From NCBI GenBank assembly GCA_030063045.1, contig JAQSEB010000056.1:62001-126000 (forward strand): DNA of 64,000 nucleotides, read 5' to 3'. Both the position numbers and the translations under genes were made by a program. Positions 37,201-52,533 of the stretch are shown one piece after another; positions within the stretch are counted from its first letter, which is position 1; every line of letters begins with the position of its first letter. The notes beneath the pieces were generated by a model, which was given only the letters and a program-made list of their open reading frames with translations, made no database searches and was not told the origin of the DNA. Source of the DNA: Pratylenchus scribneri (Eukaryota; Nematoda; Chromadorea; Rhabditida; Pratylenchidae).

Positions 37201-39208
37201 GTTGGCAGGATCGGAAAAATAATTTCGATCTATTTGCGCTTGACTTTATTCCAAAATTAAATAAATGGCGTGAAAATTATGGGGATTATTATCAAACATT
37301 CATTTCAAGAGGTTCCTACAAAGAATGCAATATGACACTCCAATTTGTAAGTTAAATTTTTCATTTGTTATTTACAATAAAAAATTTTTCATAACAAAAG
37401 GAGAAAATAGAAAATAAAACAAGTAATTAAATTATAATTTTTTATTTTCTAAGAATACTTAAAAAAATAAAATAGTTAATTTTGGTGAATAAAAGATCAT
37501 TTTTAATTATTGAAAAGAGAATTCGGAAGATGAATATGAATAATTATATAGTTAATAATACTTCCTTTTTTGATCTTCTCTTCGCAATTTCTCACTTTTT
37601 GTTTCTTACGATTTCTATTTTATTTTTTTTACAAATTCCATATTAAATTCTTACTTAATTCGTCGAGACATACTTTTCATATATCATTTCCATGATTTAA
37701 AAAAATATCAAATCTTATTTCCCTTTCATAAAGGAAAAATTAAATTATCTATAATTGTGTGTAGTATTAGAGGAAAGGAAAGAGGATGGATGTAAATTTT
37801 AAAATATTTAGTTTATTTAAATTTTTGGGTTTGTCGATTAAATTTTTGAAGTGATAAAAAAATAAATATTTTTTGAATTTTAACTTAATATTAAGGTTGG
37901 TGAGAAAGTACATCGATGTAAAGCTGAATGGGTCGACATTGATATGAGATGTCCAGGACCTACATTCTTCGATAATGAAAAGTTGTCAAAATGCAAATTA
38001 AATCCAACCAAACGAACTGAAACTTTTGACAATTCTCAACCTGGAATGCGAATAAATATTTGTGAATATGAACAGATCGAGAAAGAGGGAACAGGATATT
38101 CCTCTTTAACAAGGGATATTCAAAGCTCTGGTACCGAAAATGAAACAACGAACTTCAATAAAGTAGTATTGTTCCCTTATGATAAAGCTTCATTTCTAAG
38201 ATTCACATTGGTAATTAATTTGTTATAATTAAAATGATTATATTAAAATAGGAAATGAATTTTTTTATGTTAAATAATTCATTTATAAAACAAAAAAAAG
38301 TAAAAAATTTTCCATAGTTTTAAATTCGATAAAATTTAATGGGTGCTATGTCAATTCCACAATAGGGTCAGGAACCGGTTTTAGACCCTATAAACTTTAT
38401 ACCATTTTGTAGATCTCATCAAGACGCTTCGAATGGTAAATAATTTTTCGTGGTTTGATCCAAATTAAAGGAAATTAAAACGTTTAAACCATATTTTCAA
38501 GTTTTGGTTTTAAACTCTTTAATTTTGGCCTAAACCATGACAAAATTATATACCATTCGATTCGTCACGATGAGATCTACAAAATGGTATAAGGTTTGTT
38601 GGGTCTATAACCAGTTTCTGATTTTTGTAAGTCGAAAACGCCCACATTGACCCTATTGTGGAATTGACCACATTGGCACTGTCTTTTGTCTATTGTGGAA
38701 TTGACCCCGGACGAATTTAATGCATCTTATTAGAAGTCAATGAGACATTTGATCGATTTTGTGATTTCAACAAAATTGTGATTTTTCGTACCATGATAAT
38801 TTCGCGAGTCAGGACATATCACGGCCTAACATAATAACTATTATATTCTTAGGTTTATTAGAATATAAAAGCAACATTCTTTTCTAACTTGTTATTTTAA
38901 ATATCAGAGAAAATTTTATTTAAATTTATCTTGAAATAAAATTTCCTCCAAATTATGATAATTTTCACTTTAAGGAATATAATAACCGTGTTTATAAGGA
39001 CAAAAGTATGAAATCATTTGAATCAGGATCGCAAATGCAGGAAAATACATTGACTCAAAATATCAATAAATGGACATTTAAAGTAAGACAAGGGTGTATT
39101 ATTGTTGGTCAACAATTGTTCATTAATTGCAATGGATGGCGAACGAATGTTGGTCAATTCCGATTTCAAGTTAGAGAATTGAAATATGATGTATTTAACA
39201 TTGCATAG
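34215..39208 (+). CDS. Type II membrane protein, family unknown
   Basis: Eleven exons: 34215-34347, 34540-34596, 34642-34671, 35108-35148, 35194-35218, 35266-35324, 35368-35462, 36025-36217, 37032-37346, 37896-38210, 38975-39208; 498 residues. A short N-terminus (MEGGGRGAFGASP) precedes one hydrophobic segment (~15-31, MMAMMFLLFVGYLALF) and there is no signal cleavage site, so the rest should face outside. After an acidic stalk (exons 5-6) comes a Cys-containing region: CFATNPC (exon 8), CNMTLQ, HRCKAEW, MRCPGP, INICEY, RQGCIIVG and INCNGW. Several N-x-S/T sites fit an extracellular domain. The fold is not recognised; the single-pass layout and last ~40 residues faintly recall Na/K-ATPase beta subunits, but diagnostic motifs are not seen. 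The joins around the 25- and 30-nt exons are the least certain. Confidence 0.7.
36542..36932 (-). CDS. Possible antisense gene 3' end in an intron
   Basis: Inside the 814-bp intron of the gene at 34215-39208, on the opposite strand, two exon-like blocks fit together: 36932-36797 (after a TTATAG acceptor, phase 1) and 36584-36542 (after TTTTTAG), joined in phase 2 to a TAG. The 44-codon first block holds three cysteines (SCKGPSDLSDRC, then RNLC), and the second adds a basic tail (KKKRHREQGRMVKR). Any upstream exon with a signal peptide is not identified. Alternatively the second block could be read in another phase, ending at a GTAATT donor. Moderate support only. Confidence 0.4.
38341..38690. 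mobile_element. Foldback in an intron
   Basis: Left arm TGTCAATTCCACAATAGGGTC mirrors GACCCTATTGTGGAATTGACC; TATACCATTTTGTAGATCTCAT mirrors ATGAGATCTACAAAATGGTATA; and AAACCATATTTTC lies near the centre. It sits in the last intron (38211-38974) of the gene at 34215-39208. A partial third copy of the end (CTATTGTGGAATTGACCCC) follows at 38690-38710. Confidence 0.85.
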
Positions 39209-39365
39209 ATGAAATCCAAAATTGTAATCAAATTTCGATCAAAGAAAAATTATACAAGAAGTCAGCAGAATTTAAACTTTCAATATAATTGTATAAAATG
39301 CCATAATCATAAATCGAATTTTCATAAATAAACTTGGAAATGCATGTTATTATCATTAAAAATAA

Positions 39366-42246
<2,881 letters not shown>

Positions 42247-42629
42247 TTCTTATTCTACACCAATCAACAGCAACAGCACCAGTAGAAAATCATCGGAATA
42301 TAAAAAAACGAACAATTGAATATAGTGGAGACTGGAGATGATGTTAAGAATTAAATATAAACCAAAATTACAATTTTTAACGTCGAAATTACCACTAAAT
42401 CTGGGAATTGAATAGAAAAATTTGATACAAAAAATTTAAATGACAAAAATATAAAATAAGAATTTTAAAAAATATTTAAATAATTCGGATTTATTGAATC
42501 TGTGAATTGAATAAAATATCATTAGAAAAATATTGTTTATCATGATTTTTGAAATAATGAATGTTTATCAAGCTCATCAATTTCAAAAAATGCCTTTAGC
42601 ATGATTTCAGTTTTCAGCCATTTCTTCAT
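42247..42629. other. Intergenic, no gene seen
   Basis: A+T-rich spacer between gene B and the next minus-strand gene. Confidence 0.4.
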
Positions 42630-45600
42630 TTAGGCATTTTTATTGCGCAAAGAATCCCAAGAGAGGCTAAAATTCATAAATATATGTTAATAATTAATGA
42701 ATTTTATTTTAAATAATAAAACATGAATAATATTTTCTGGTCAATTTTAGCCCAGCAAATATTTTTATCAATAGTTTAATAAATTTATTTGTTTACCCGG
42801 CGGATTGAACGCTGCCCCCATCCGGGCGAAAATGCACTTGACTCATTTTGTTCTGATGGAGCAATAAATTGAGGCCGCGCATTTCGGCAACATGATTTGG
42901 ATGATCAACAGGGATGATGTCGGGCAGGGCAAATTCCAAATGGACGGTTTCATTGTTAATATGACAACTGGCAATTGAACATATTAATTTAATGAATTAT
43001 AATTAAAATATTATTTCTTTTATTAAATTATTTAAATTAACCAAAATCATAATAAAATTCATTTTAAAGTCTATAATTCAAATTGATGGAATAATTATTG
43101 TAAAGTCAAGTTTTATTATAAGACATTTTCCCCATTAATAAAATTTTTATTATACTTTTTTTCCGATCATTAATTTCTTTTCATAGTCAGTGAAAATTAA
43201 TCTTGGTATAAAAATATTTCTTTTTTAGATCTAAATTTTAATAAAATTTTGAAAAATAAAATTATTTACAGAATTCACTTGGTATTTTAAGAGTATAAGA
43301 ATCTAAAATTGACCAAAGAATTTGACTATATTTGAACTGGTATTCAAAAAATATAAATTTAGTAATGCTTAAAATGACGAATAATGAGCAATAGAAAATC
43401 TAGACTAATCCTAATTTCCTAATAAAAAAAAATGAATTGGAAAATAAATTTTTTCTTAGATTAAAAATAAATTGTAATTTTCTCATCAAAAAAAATTTGT
43501 TGGTTAGAAATTTCGTTAATAATTTAATTTTATTATTAATTTTACTTGTGTTTGATGTGCAATTTAATGCCATCAAAGCGATCCGCCATCTCATCAGCCC
43601 TTAAATTAATATTTACATTTTTAATGAATTTTTTAATTTACGAGAACATTCCCATGCATTTTCGTTGATAGAAGCTGGCGACATTCCAAATTTTGCCTTT
43701 TTGAATCCAACCAACATCATTCTCTTCACTAATTTTCTCAATCATGGAATTCATAGTCGATTTTTGGCTTAAAAATATTTAAATGAATAAATTGGAAATT
43801 GTAAAATTTATTGAATTTTTATCCAAAATTTAAATTCATAAAAAGATTTAACGAAAATTAAAGAAATATATTTTTTATGAGTTAATTTTGGAAGTTATAC
43901 TAAACATGGAAATGACCAATCATATTTCTTTCATATTTGGCCATCTTCTTAGGCCATTTAAATATTTGGTTAATTCCATTGGAAAATGTTATCAAAATAT
44001 GCATAAAATTAAAATTAGACAATATCAAAGCCAAAGTCTTGCTTATTATTAGCCTTCCTAATTACCGATATGCAAAAATTGAAATTAAATAAATGAAATT
44101 ATCTTTGAAAATTTCATATTTTGATGAGGCATTTAAATAAAACATTACAAATTGAAATATTTTGTTTTAAATGGCAAATAATTTAATTTTTTCTGGCCAA
44201 AATCTTGTAAATAATTTTTCGAAAGAGTCCAAAATTCCCCTATCAAATTTTCAGAAAATTGATTTGATATTTATTATTTTTTAAATTATTTTAAACCCTT
44301 CTTTTGTTTCGGCATAGCATTTCGTAAAAGTGCTGCCTGCTTTCCATTCATATGTGGCCCAAATTTCGATCTCAGCATTCGGCAAATTATAGTAAGTATC
44401 ATTTGAAAATTCCGTCAGTCCATGTTTCTGCATGAACAATTCACGGAAATCGCAAATTGTGCAACCGTCGAAGAAGACCAATGCCAAATCTGTGCACAAT
44501 ATTGTTGAAATAACAAAATTAATCAAAAAATGTTTCAAAAAAATTATTGTACCTATTTGAACTTTTTTGTGTTTGATTTAAATTTATTTAAATAATTAAA
44601 ATAAATTAATTAAGATTAAATTCTATTTGAAATAAAATAACTGCTTTATTCAATATTAATTTTTAAAAAATCATTTTTGAAATGATTTAAAAGAGATGGT
44701 ATAATTTAATAAAATATTTCCCAGGAAATAAAATTTATTTTCCATAAGAAAATTTTCTCAATATTTTTAAGCATTAAGGCAAATGTTTGTTTTGTCAATT
44801 AATTTTTAATTTTTCCTAGTTTAAAAAAGTGGAAAAAATTCAACTGACAAATTATAAAAATGAAAGCCCAATTTTTTTATCTTTAAAAGGCATTCAATGA
44901 TAATTAGATTATGAAAAAAATTGAAATAGGAAAGGAGATTAAGCAATAAAATTTTTATTAATAATTTTTTTTTAAATTAAAATATGCTTGCCTTGTTTAT
45001 CCCCTTTGACGATGGCACTTTCACTGGCAGGACCATTCTCAAATGCATGCACCAAAATACATTGTTTGCGCAGCTCATAATATGGATCGCCACATTCTTT
45101 GCTGTATTTTCCCATTCGTTCGGCCCATTCATGAAAATCATTGACACAGCCAATTTCCAACGGACCATCAGTGCCATATGAATGATCCAATGCGAGCACA
45201 TATTCGCCTTTGGCATCGTCCCAGATCTACAATTAAATACAAAATATTTTGATTAATATGCTTGCGCAAAGGGAACCAACGCGTTGACTCCATGAGGAGT
45301 AGGTTTTTGTGTCCATTAAAATAATTTTTTCTACCTGTTCAAAAAAAATAATTTTTATACCATAAAATAGAGCAGACTTTTACTGCATCGGTTAGTAAAT
45401 TTTTAAACATTTATGATGATTAGAAAAATTATTAACATTTTTGGAGGCAACGCCTAGGCCAACGCCGGAGCCAACAATTCAATTGGAATTGAATCGTTGA
45501 TTCCAAAAATTCTAATAATTTTTCTACTCGTCAATCAAATTATATTATCTGATGCAGTTAAGTCTGTTCTATTTTGTTGGTATAAAATTTTTTGTTCAGA

Positions 45601-46435
45601 TTAGACCTTGGCTCCGTTTTTGTACTGTAAAGTGTAAACATAGCTTAAAAGAAAAGAATTTTATTTCTTTTATTAATCAATTCAATAATATTTTTAAATT
45701 TGATATTTTTTGATTATTTTATAATCAATTTTTTTGATGAAAGCAAATATTTTTAAATTGTCAATTTAATTCAAAAGAATAATTTATAAAAATTTTATCA
45801 AATTTTCATCCATCTTTTTTTGTATTTTAATTTAGAAATTGCATAAATTTAATCGAATATATTTTTAATCCAATTTAAGAATTCAATTAAATGAAAGGTA
45901 AATATACTATTTATCATTTCATTCTAGGGGAAGGATAAGAGTTTTGGACCAGAATTAGATAGAAAATAATAAATTTCAAATCAAAACATGAGTGAATAGA
46001 TTTTGATTTCTCATAAAATAGATAGTTGTATACATAGGGGATACGAAATTCCCATTGGGTTCCAAGAAAATAAAATCATCTTAAAAAGATATTTTGCGAT
46101 TTAGCTACCCAAAAATTTGATCTCTACTAATAAATAATACCAAAAAAGCATTAAAAAAATACCCCGCATTTTCCATTGTCATAAAACACGGATGCCGTCT
46201 TTGGAATGCCTTTGAAACCGGTGATTGGCGGCGCAGCAGTCGGGATTTCCTCCTCATTATCCACTGGCACTGGCATTTCCTCATCGGGACCTATTTCCTC
46301 ATTGGATTCGACTCCACCATTTTGTCCAGGAAAGTCGACATTTGGCTTTGGCGGCATTTTTTGTCCCGAAAAATATGGAAAAGTTTGGAAGAGAATAAGC
46401 ACAAGAATAATTGGAAAATGAGAGAAAAAATTCAT
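42630..46435 (-). CDS. Secreted protein, family unknown, GC-AG intron
   Basis: Seven exons: 46435-46163, 45226-44992, 44489-44297, 43767-43642, 43599-43546, 42967-42797, 42666-42630; 362 residues. A signal peptide (MNFFSHFPIILVLILFQTF) is followed by a Pro/Glu-rich linker (to about residue 75) and a folded region with seven or more cysteines. Recognisable stretches are LALDHSYGTDGPLEIGC, FFDGCTICDFRELF, WNVASFYQRKCMGMF and FDGIKLHIKH. All joins close in phase, but the intron after exon 2 starts with GC (CAAG/GCAAGC), the usual form of rare GC-AG introns. I do not recognise the domain. Secretion without a membrane anchor suggests an extracellular or host-directed protein. Confidence 0.75.
45278..45625. 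mobile_element. Foldback in intron 1
   Basis: Inverted arms ATACCATAAAATAGAGCAGACTT and AAGTCTGTTCTATTTTGTTGGTAT, and GCATCGGTTA against CTGATGCAGTT, are centred on AATTCAATTGGAATT near 45485. It lies in the first intron of the gene at 42630-46435. No coding capacity. Confidence 0.7.
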
Positions 46436-46760
46436 TTCTCTGAAATGAAAATTATTTTAAATTTATTTTTATGAGATAAAGTAAAATTAAAAATTCATAA
46501 AATATGAGAAAATATAATTTTATTACTTTAAATGAAATTTATTAAAAAATAATTTTGACTAATAAAATTGTGGATGAATTTTTATTTTTTTAATTTGAAA
46601 ATACGATAAATTAATTGACTTTGATGACTCTCCCCATTTAATAATTTTCCCAATCCAAAATGATGAATCATTTTAAATAAAATCTAATAAAATTCAATCA
46701 TCGTTTATGTAATCTTTTCAAATTGATAAATTATTTTTTATAGAGTAATATAAATCTAAA

Positions 46761-48169
46761 ATGGAAAAATTCAATTCCTTCATGTTCATCTCCTTGACTA
46801 TCTTCATTTTCTTCCATTTGGTGCCATTTTCTGAAGGTCAAAATTATTAATAAAAAAATATTTAAAAATAGTTGTTGAATAATTAAATTCGATTTTTAAT
46901 TGAAAATACTCTCAATTGACAATATTTATTTTTTGTCCGGAAAAAGTTTGGATAAATATTTTAGGCTACTCTGAAAACATAGACTTTTCGGTACTTGTTG
47001 ATGTTGGTTATTTAGAGCTGTTTGTTTTTGAATACAAGGTCCTCTTTACAGGTGATTAGGGAGGGTTAGGATTAGGGATATGTGAGACGTTAACCTATCT
47101 TCTAAAGACCTTATTCCTATGCCGGATTATCCATTGGGTCACATTTAATATTCCCAAATATCTCTCAGTCAGCAGGTAACCCACAAGTATTGTTTTTTCA
47201 TATTGTTAATCAATCGGTTCAAAAATTTTACAAAATATTAAAAAAAATAAAATATTTTGCTTCCTTTTTTTCGAATTGATTCGTAATATTTCAAAAAATA
47301 GAAATTTTTGAATTTATCCTAAAAGAATGAAATTACGTAAAATTTATAAAATTCATCTAAAAAAATTTTAGCTCATAAATGTTGGTTCGATGAATCCAAA
47401 GTCGAAATTGCCAAACCGGAATTCGTTCACAATTTCACGGAGGAACCGCCCAAAATGGTTGAACAAATTTGTGCCAATCCGGATGATGAATGTGTCTACA
47501 TCAAATGTTATGCAAATGTTTCTGATGCGAAGAAAATCGGTGATTTTAAAAAATTTTATTAAATGACAATTAATAAATGGATTTTATTATTAAATTTCCC
47601 AATTATAATTTATTTCGCAATTTTTCTGACTATATTTAATGACCATAACCAAAATTAAATTACCATAAGAATAAATATTATTTTAGGGTCAAGACAAGTT
47701 TAATAACTTTCTACAGTGTAGCCAATTAATTTTTTTTGATAAAATTGTTCATCTTTTAATGTAATAAATTTTATTTTTAAAATAAAATAACTCAAATTTT
47801 TGAATAAAAATAGCATACATTTTTAAATATTTAATTGCTCTTTTTCAGTATTCCATAAGCTGATTGATTGCAATCCGCATGTGAATTGCAGCGATTTGGA
47901 GGCTGTTTGTGGTTCCGACAAAATTCCCACCGAATATCGCGGCCTTGACCCCAAATTTGATGAACCAATCGCAGAATGCAAATCATGTTCCGAGGATTTA
48001 TGCAATCATTCGAATAACGATGAGAAGAAAAATGGCAGTGTGGGGAAATTTGTTGGAAATTTGGGCGTGTTTGTGATTCAAAGTAATTTTTTCACATTTT
48101 TGATTCTTTATTTAAATTTTTTAATTTTTAGCTGCAATTGGATTGGCCATTTGGGCATTGCTCGAATAA
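46761..48169 (+). CDS. Ly6/uPAR-like surface protein
   Basis: Four exons: 46761-46836, 47372-47539, 47849-48082, 48132-48169; 171 residues, all introns phase 1. A signal peptide (MEKFNSFMFISLTIFIFFHL, to FSEG) precedes a ~100-residue domain with ten cysteines that starts HKCWFDE and ends CKSCSEDLCNHS. The C-x2-C-x4-CN ending and spacing are those of the LU (three-finger) fold. The C-terminus is a hydrophobic stretch (FVGNLGVFVIQ, then TAIGLAIWALLE) at the very end, as in GPI-anchored members. Such proteins act as cell-surface modulators of receptors and channels; in nematodes several affect neurons. The partner is unknown. Intron 1 holds a small GGTTAGGATTAGGG-containing repeat near 47060. 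Confidence 0.8.
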
Positions 48170-49843
48170 GAATTGAAGTACAAATAAAGCGATTTTAAAT
48201 TTTTTGGATCATTTGATAATGGAAATTGGATAATTTGAATAAAATTGCATATTTCGTGCTTTTTAAACATTTTCATCGTTTTTTTTATTAAATTAATAGA
48301 TTAAGAATTTTATATTTTTTTGCTATGTGAAATATTAATGTGCGTTGCCGACCTTATTGTATCGGGCTTATTATTAGTTTATATTTATAGGTCCAAAAAC
48401 CCATTATAAAATAAAAACCCCTTGAAATTGAACTTTCTGTATAAATTTTGAACAATTTTTGAAATTTTTAATTAAAAATAATTTCTTTCATTAAATGTTG
48501 GTAATTTTCTTTACATTTTTCCTTTTTAGAAATAAATACAAAATTTTGTTAATCGCTGATATTCAATTTTCATATGTACTCAATGGTTAATTCTTCATTA
48601 TTTAAAATATATATGCTGCGGTCTTGTAAAATAGTTTCCCAAAATTTTTGAGCAATATTTAAAAATTTGCCAGAGGCAATTCTCTCAACCCAATGTCCAT
48701 TCATTCATTAAAATGTTGGTAGACTATCCATCAAATCCTCTTCGCATAAAGACTGATGTATTCAAAAATTTTACTTGAATTCCACAAATTTCTACTCTCA
48801 TTCAGTGTTCAGTCTCATTCATCCCGGTGTGAGTCATTTCAGCACCGGTTCAGCATATTTTCAGCATTTCATCCAAGTTCAAATTGTGTCCTTTTACCCA
48901 TTTCCAACAATTAATCAATCCACTACTCCTTCCCTCCAATTATATGGATAATATGAATTCCATGAATGATTTTTTTTTCCTCATCATCTTTTTTGCGATA
49001 AACAATGCATTCATTTTAAGCAATACATGAATACAAAGGTATATATCTCTTTGTACTAACTTTTATGTATTTAAGAAACAAAACAATTTTTATATATTCC
49101 AAAATACTTATGCTGATTCTTTCCATCTTTAATGTTTTCATTTATTTCTAAATAAACAATAAGATTATGAAATGAAAAGAAAATCCTCTAATAATGCAAG
49201 GATTGACGACTTTCAAAGACAATTTTGCCCTTTTTAAACGAATGGACTCGCCATTCATTGTTTTCTTTTAATCGGTGTAAAATAAAATGGCATAAAATAG
49301 AATTCAAACTGTCATGTGCCAGATGCACTTTTGAAATTTCATTTCTTAATCATAAAATGACGCTTATATAACATTAAATTTCGAAGAAGTGTGACATAGT
49401 ATTTATTTTGACAAAATGAATAATAATGTTTTCAAAATATACATAGAAGACGTCTTTTTGTTAAAATTACAATAATTGCATTTATACATATATTCTTTCA
49501 AGGGAAAAGGATGGTAATGAATTCAAAAATGTCATGAATAGAATTAAATTAAATCCCAATCCAAACATTTAAATATTTACTAATTTTTTGGAATATTTCA
49601 TGGGAAATTAGGTCATCCTCATTCATTTTTCCATTATTGGCTTTTTATTATCCCCATCGTATATTTCAAATTATTATTAGCCGGAGGGTAATTTCCCAAT
49701 CTTATATTTTCTGTCGCCCACAATTTTACGCTCATTTTATTATTTATTCCCCAATAATAAAAGATCGACAATTTTCTTTCATTTATTTTCGTTTTTGTTA
49801 AATAAATTAATTTTAATTTTGACTTCAATTCCAATTCCATCCA
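48170..49843. other. Intergenic, no gene seen
   Basis: A+T-rich. Around 48700-48900 is a patch with CATTCATT and CAGTCTCATTCATCC words, without frame or structure I can name. It includes the likely promoter of the next gene. Confidence 0.4.
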
Positions 49844-52533
49844 ATGAATTCAAATTCAACAAATTCATCCTTTTCTTTTGCTGCTGATGAAGAGGGCCTT
49901 GACATTGAAGAATCGGATTCTTCAATGAATTCATATCGTCTTGCAAAAGAAAAAGATATGAATAAATTGACAGACGAATTGCAAAAATTGAAGGTGAATT
50001 TAATATTTAAATTAATTTAAATTAAAATTAAGAGCGAAATGTCCACCCTCAAGAATGAAGGAAAGAATGCAGTCCAATCATCTTCTGCTGCTTTTTCGGA
50101 ACCATCAAACTCGTCAAATTTGAATGCAACAATGAATCAATTCGGAATTGAAAAGAATACTGATGCCCAATCCAAAGAAGAAGGCAAAGAACAATTAAAA
50201 AATAACGAAAGAGTTCATTTGATGCAAAACGAAGAGAGGATGGATAAACTGGGAACAGAAGCCAAGAATGATGGGACAATGGGAAAAGCACCAATAAAAA
50301 TGAAGTGTCAATATGAAGAGCAAGATGAGGTGGACAAATCTGGAATGGAAGCATTGAATGATGAAACACCGAAAGGATTTGGACTATTTCACCGTACGAA
50401 GGCACCAACGAAATTGAATTTTCAAGATGAATCGGAAAAGGAAACAGAGAATGAGGACAAATTGGACGAACCAAAATTCAATTACAAATATGTCGCTTGG
50501 GGGTAATTGTTTTTTATATTCTTAATAAATATAGGTAATATCGAATAAATTTTAGAGTACTTATCGAATTTGAGTCCCCTTTTTGTTGAGAAGGGAATAG
50601 TGAAGGATCCCCTACGAATCATCAGAATTAGGATTAGAATTATAATCATTTGGGGTTTACAAACCCTGAATGATCCCTATATCCATAATCATAATAATCT
50701 ATAGGGGGAACCTTCATTTTTCCATAGTTGACCCAAAAAAGACTTAAAGTCGATAAGCACCGATTTTAGTAGCCTTTAAAAATGGTTGGGATTGTAATAA
50801 AAGCAAAAATCTAAAATGAAGATTTTGACTTTTAAACATTTTAAAATTACAGTAAAATACTTCAGAGAATTGTTCATATTTAGCTTTTTGGTAAATAAAA
50901 ATGAAATAAGTTTTGTTTTCATTTTTATTTGAAAATAAAAAATGAAAGTTAAGAAACATACTTTTTATCTTTTCGTTCATTTTTTCGAAATTTCAAAAAT
51001 CGAAATTCAAAACCCAAGCTTTCTCATATAAAATATTTTTATTAGAACTTTTGCATTCTTCGTCTTCATCCTTTTGCCTTTTTGCATTGTCATAATTCGT
51101 GGCTCAGATTCGGCCATTGCAGGAATGAAGAATAAATTATCTGATTTGGATATGGAATTGGAAGACAATGCAAAATTACTTTCGAATAAAATTATTGACT
51201 TGGAAGATGCCCGAAAATATAACGAAAAATTGGCCAAGGAATTGGAGGAGAAAAATAAGAAAAATGAAGCATTGGAAAAAATGAGAAGCAAAGAATTGGC
51301 CAAAATAGCCGAAATTCAAACATTGGAGGCAAAAATTCATAGTGATCTTCAAATAAAACGTAATTTTTATTAATATTAAAAAATTTTAAACTAATTTTAT
51401 CTTATTTTGTAAGCAAAATTGGAATTTATTATTAATTAATATTAAATTTGAAATTTATATTAAACTAAAAAAAAAGAAATAAAATTTAATTCTTTAATAT
51501 TATTTTTTATTTTAATAGAATTAAATTTAATATTTTTACTTATTTTTATAGCACTAAGCGGATCACTTGATCTAATTTTGCCCTTGCATATGTTGACTGC
51601 ACCTAAATTCAACATCACATCATTGAAAATTGTTGTGGCCAATTTTCAATGGTGGGCCTCAGTTTCGGACAAATGGGATCCAACTCATCTCGGCATTTTG
51701 GTGCATTTACGTCCACCAAATGGGTACAATGGTCCATTTAATGTGCGAGGAGAAGTGTGAGTAAAAGTTTACATGAATTTCTCAATCATTTCTGTCTTAA
51801 AATACTGTCGGGTCACAGTATAAATGTCAAAATTATCATTAAAATAATTATACTGTAAATTCATTATCCTAAAAATATATTTAAATTAAAGTAAATTAAA
51901 AATCTTTAAAAAACTCATAATATTTTATAGCCATAACTTGGAAAAATTATAATTATTTAATATTTCTGAATGACTAATATGTCATTAGATAGGCAATATA
52001 TTATGCTATTAAATGCAATTTCATCAGTATATTAAATTTACCTTCTGGGATCTATATGACTATCATTTAATTTTAATATAATAATATTAATTATAAATAA
52101 AAATTATTGCTATGATAACAAACTATATATTCCCTTTAATAATTGAAAGGAATTTTGTGATTTTGAGGAATATTACAAAATCAACCATTTTTAATCAAAA
52201 TAAATTCATTCTTTTTGATAATTTTTCAGGAATTTTACTTTAAAACATGTGCTTCCTAGTCCGGATTGTGGCTTTTTTGTATGCAATAAGGATTTTCAAG
52301 TACGGACAAATTTTCGGATTAATTTGGATTATGGATTCTGCATTCAAAAATTTGCAGAAATTAAGGTATAGTTTCGTAGTTTCATTAATTTTTAATAGTA
52401 AAAATTATTCATTCAATTATAGCAAATCATTAACCCGAACAATGGATTTGTTACGCTGGAAAATAATTTGCATTTAAATGTGGCTTTTCGTCTCACTGAA
52501 TCAACAATCGATCATTATTCAATTAAACAATAA
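49844..52533 (+). CDS. Membrane-anchored coiled-coil MATH protein
   Basis: Six exons: 49844-49993, 50033-50502, 51046-51359, 51552-51756, 52230-52365, 52423-52533; 461 residues. The N-terminal ~205 residues are polar and acidic with a short coiled coil (DMNKLTDELQKLKSEMSTLK). The exon 2/3 join (GG plus A) creates one transmembrane segment (FAFFVFILLPFCIVII). A coiled coil follows (MKNKLSDLDMELEDNAKLL to about residue 310), then a MATH domain of ~130 residues: FQWWASVSDKWD, GILVHLRPPNG, YGFCIQKFAEIK and GFVTLENNLHLNVAFRL match its conserved strands. MATH domains bind peptide ligands; most animal examples are cytosolic (TRAF, SPOP, BATH) or sit in meprins. Here no signal peptide is seen, so a type II layout would place coil and MATH outside. 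There is no BTB, RING or protease domain. Function unknown. Confidence 0.8.
50570..50745. mobile_element. MITE in intron 2 of the MATH gene
   Basis: About 170 bp with inverted ends (GAGTCCCCTTTTTTG at the left, CAAAAAAGACTT at the right) and an inner pair (GTGAAGGATCCCCTA against TAGGGGGAACCTTCAT). Related to the elements at 8031 and 13878 in layout and in AGGGGG(A) ends, and to the fragment at 4735 in sequence. Confidence 0.7.

Noticed and set aside
44977..45216. Second minus-strand frame over exon 2 of the 42.6-46.4 kb gene
   Set aside because: The alternative frame would join exon 1 in a different phase, but it does not continue into exon 3 and has a poor composition; the other frame gives a seven-exon model that closes.
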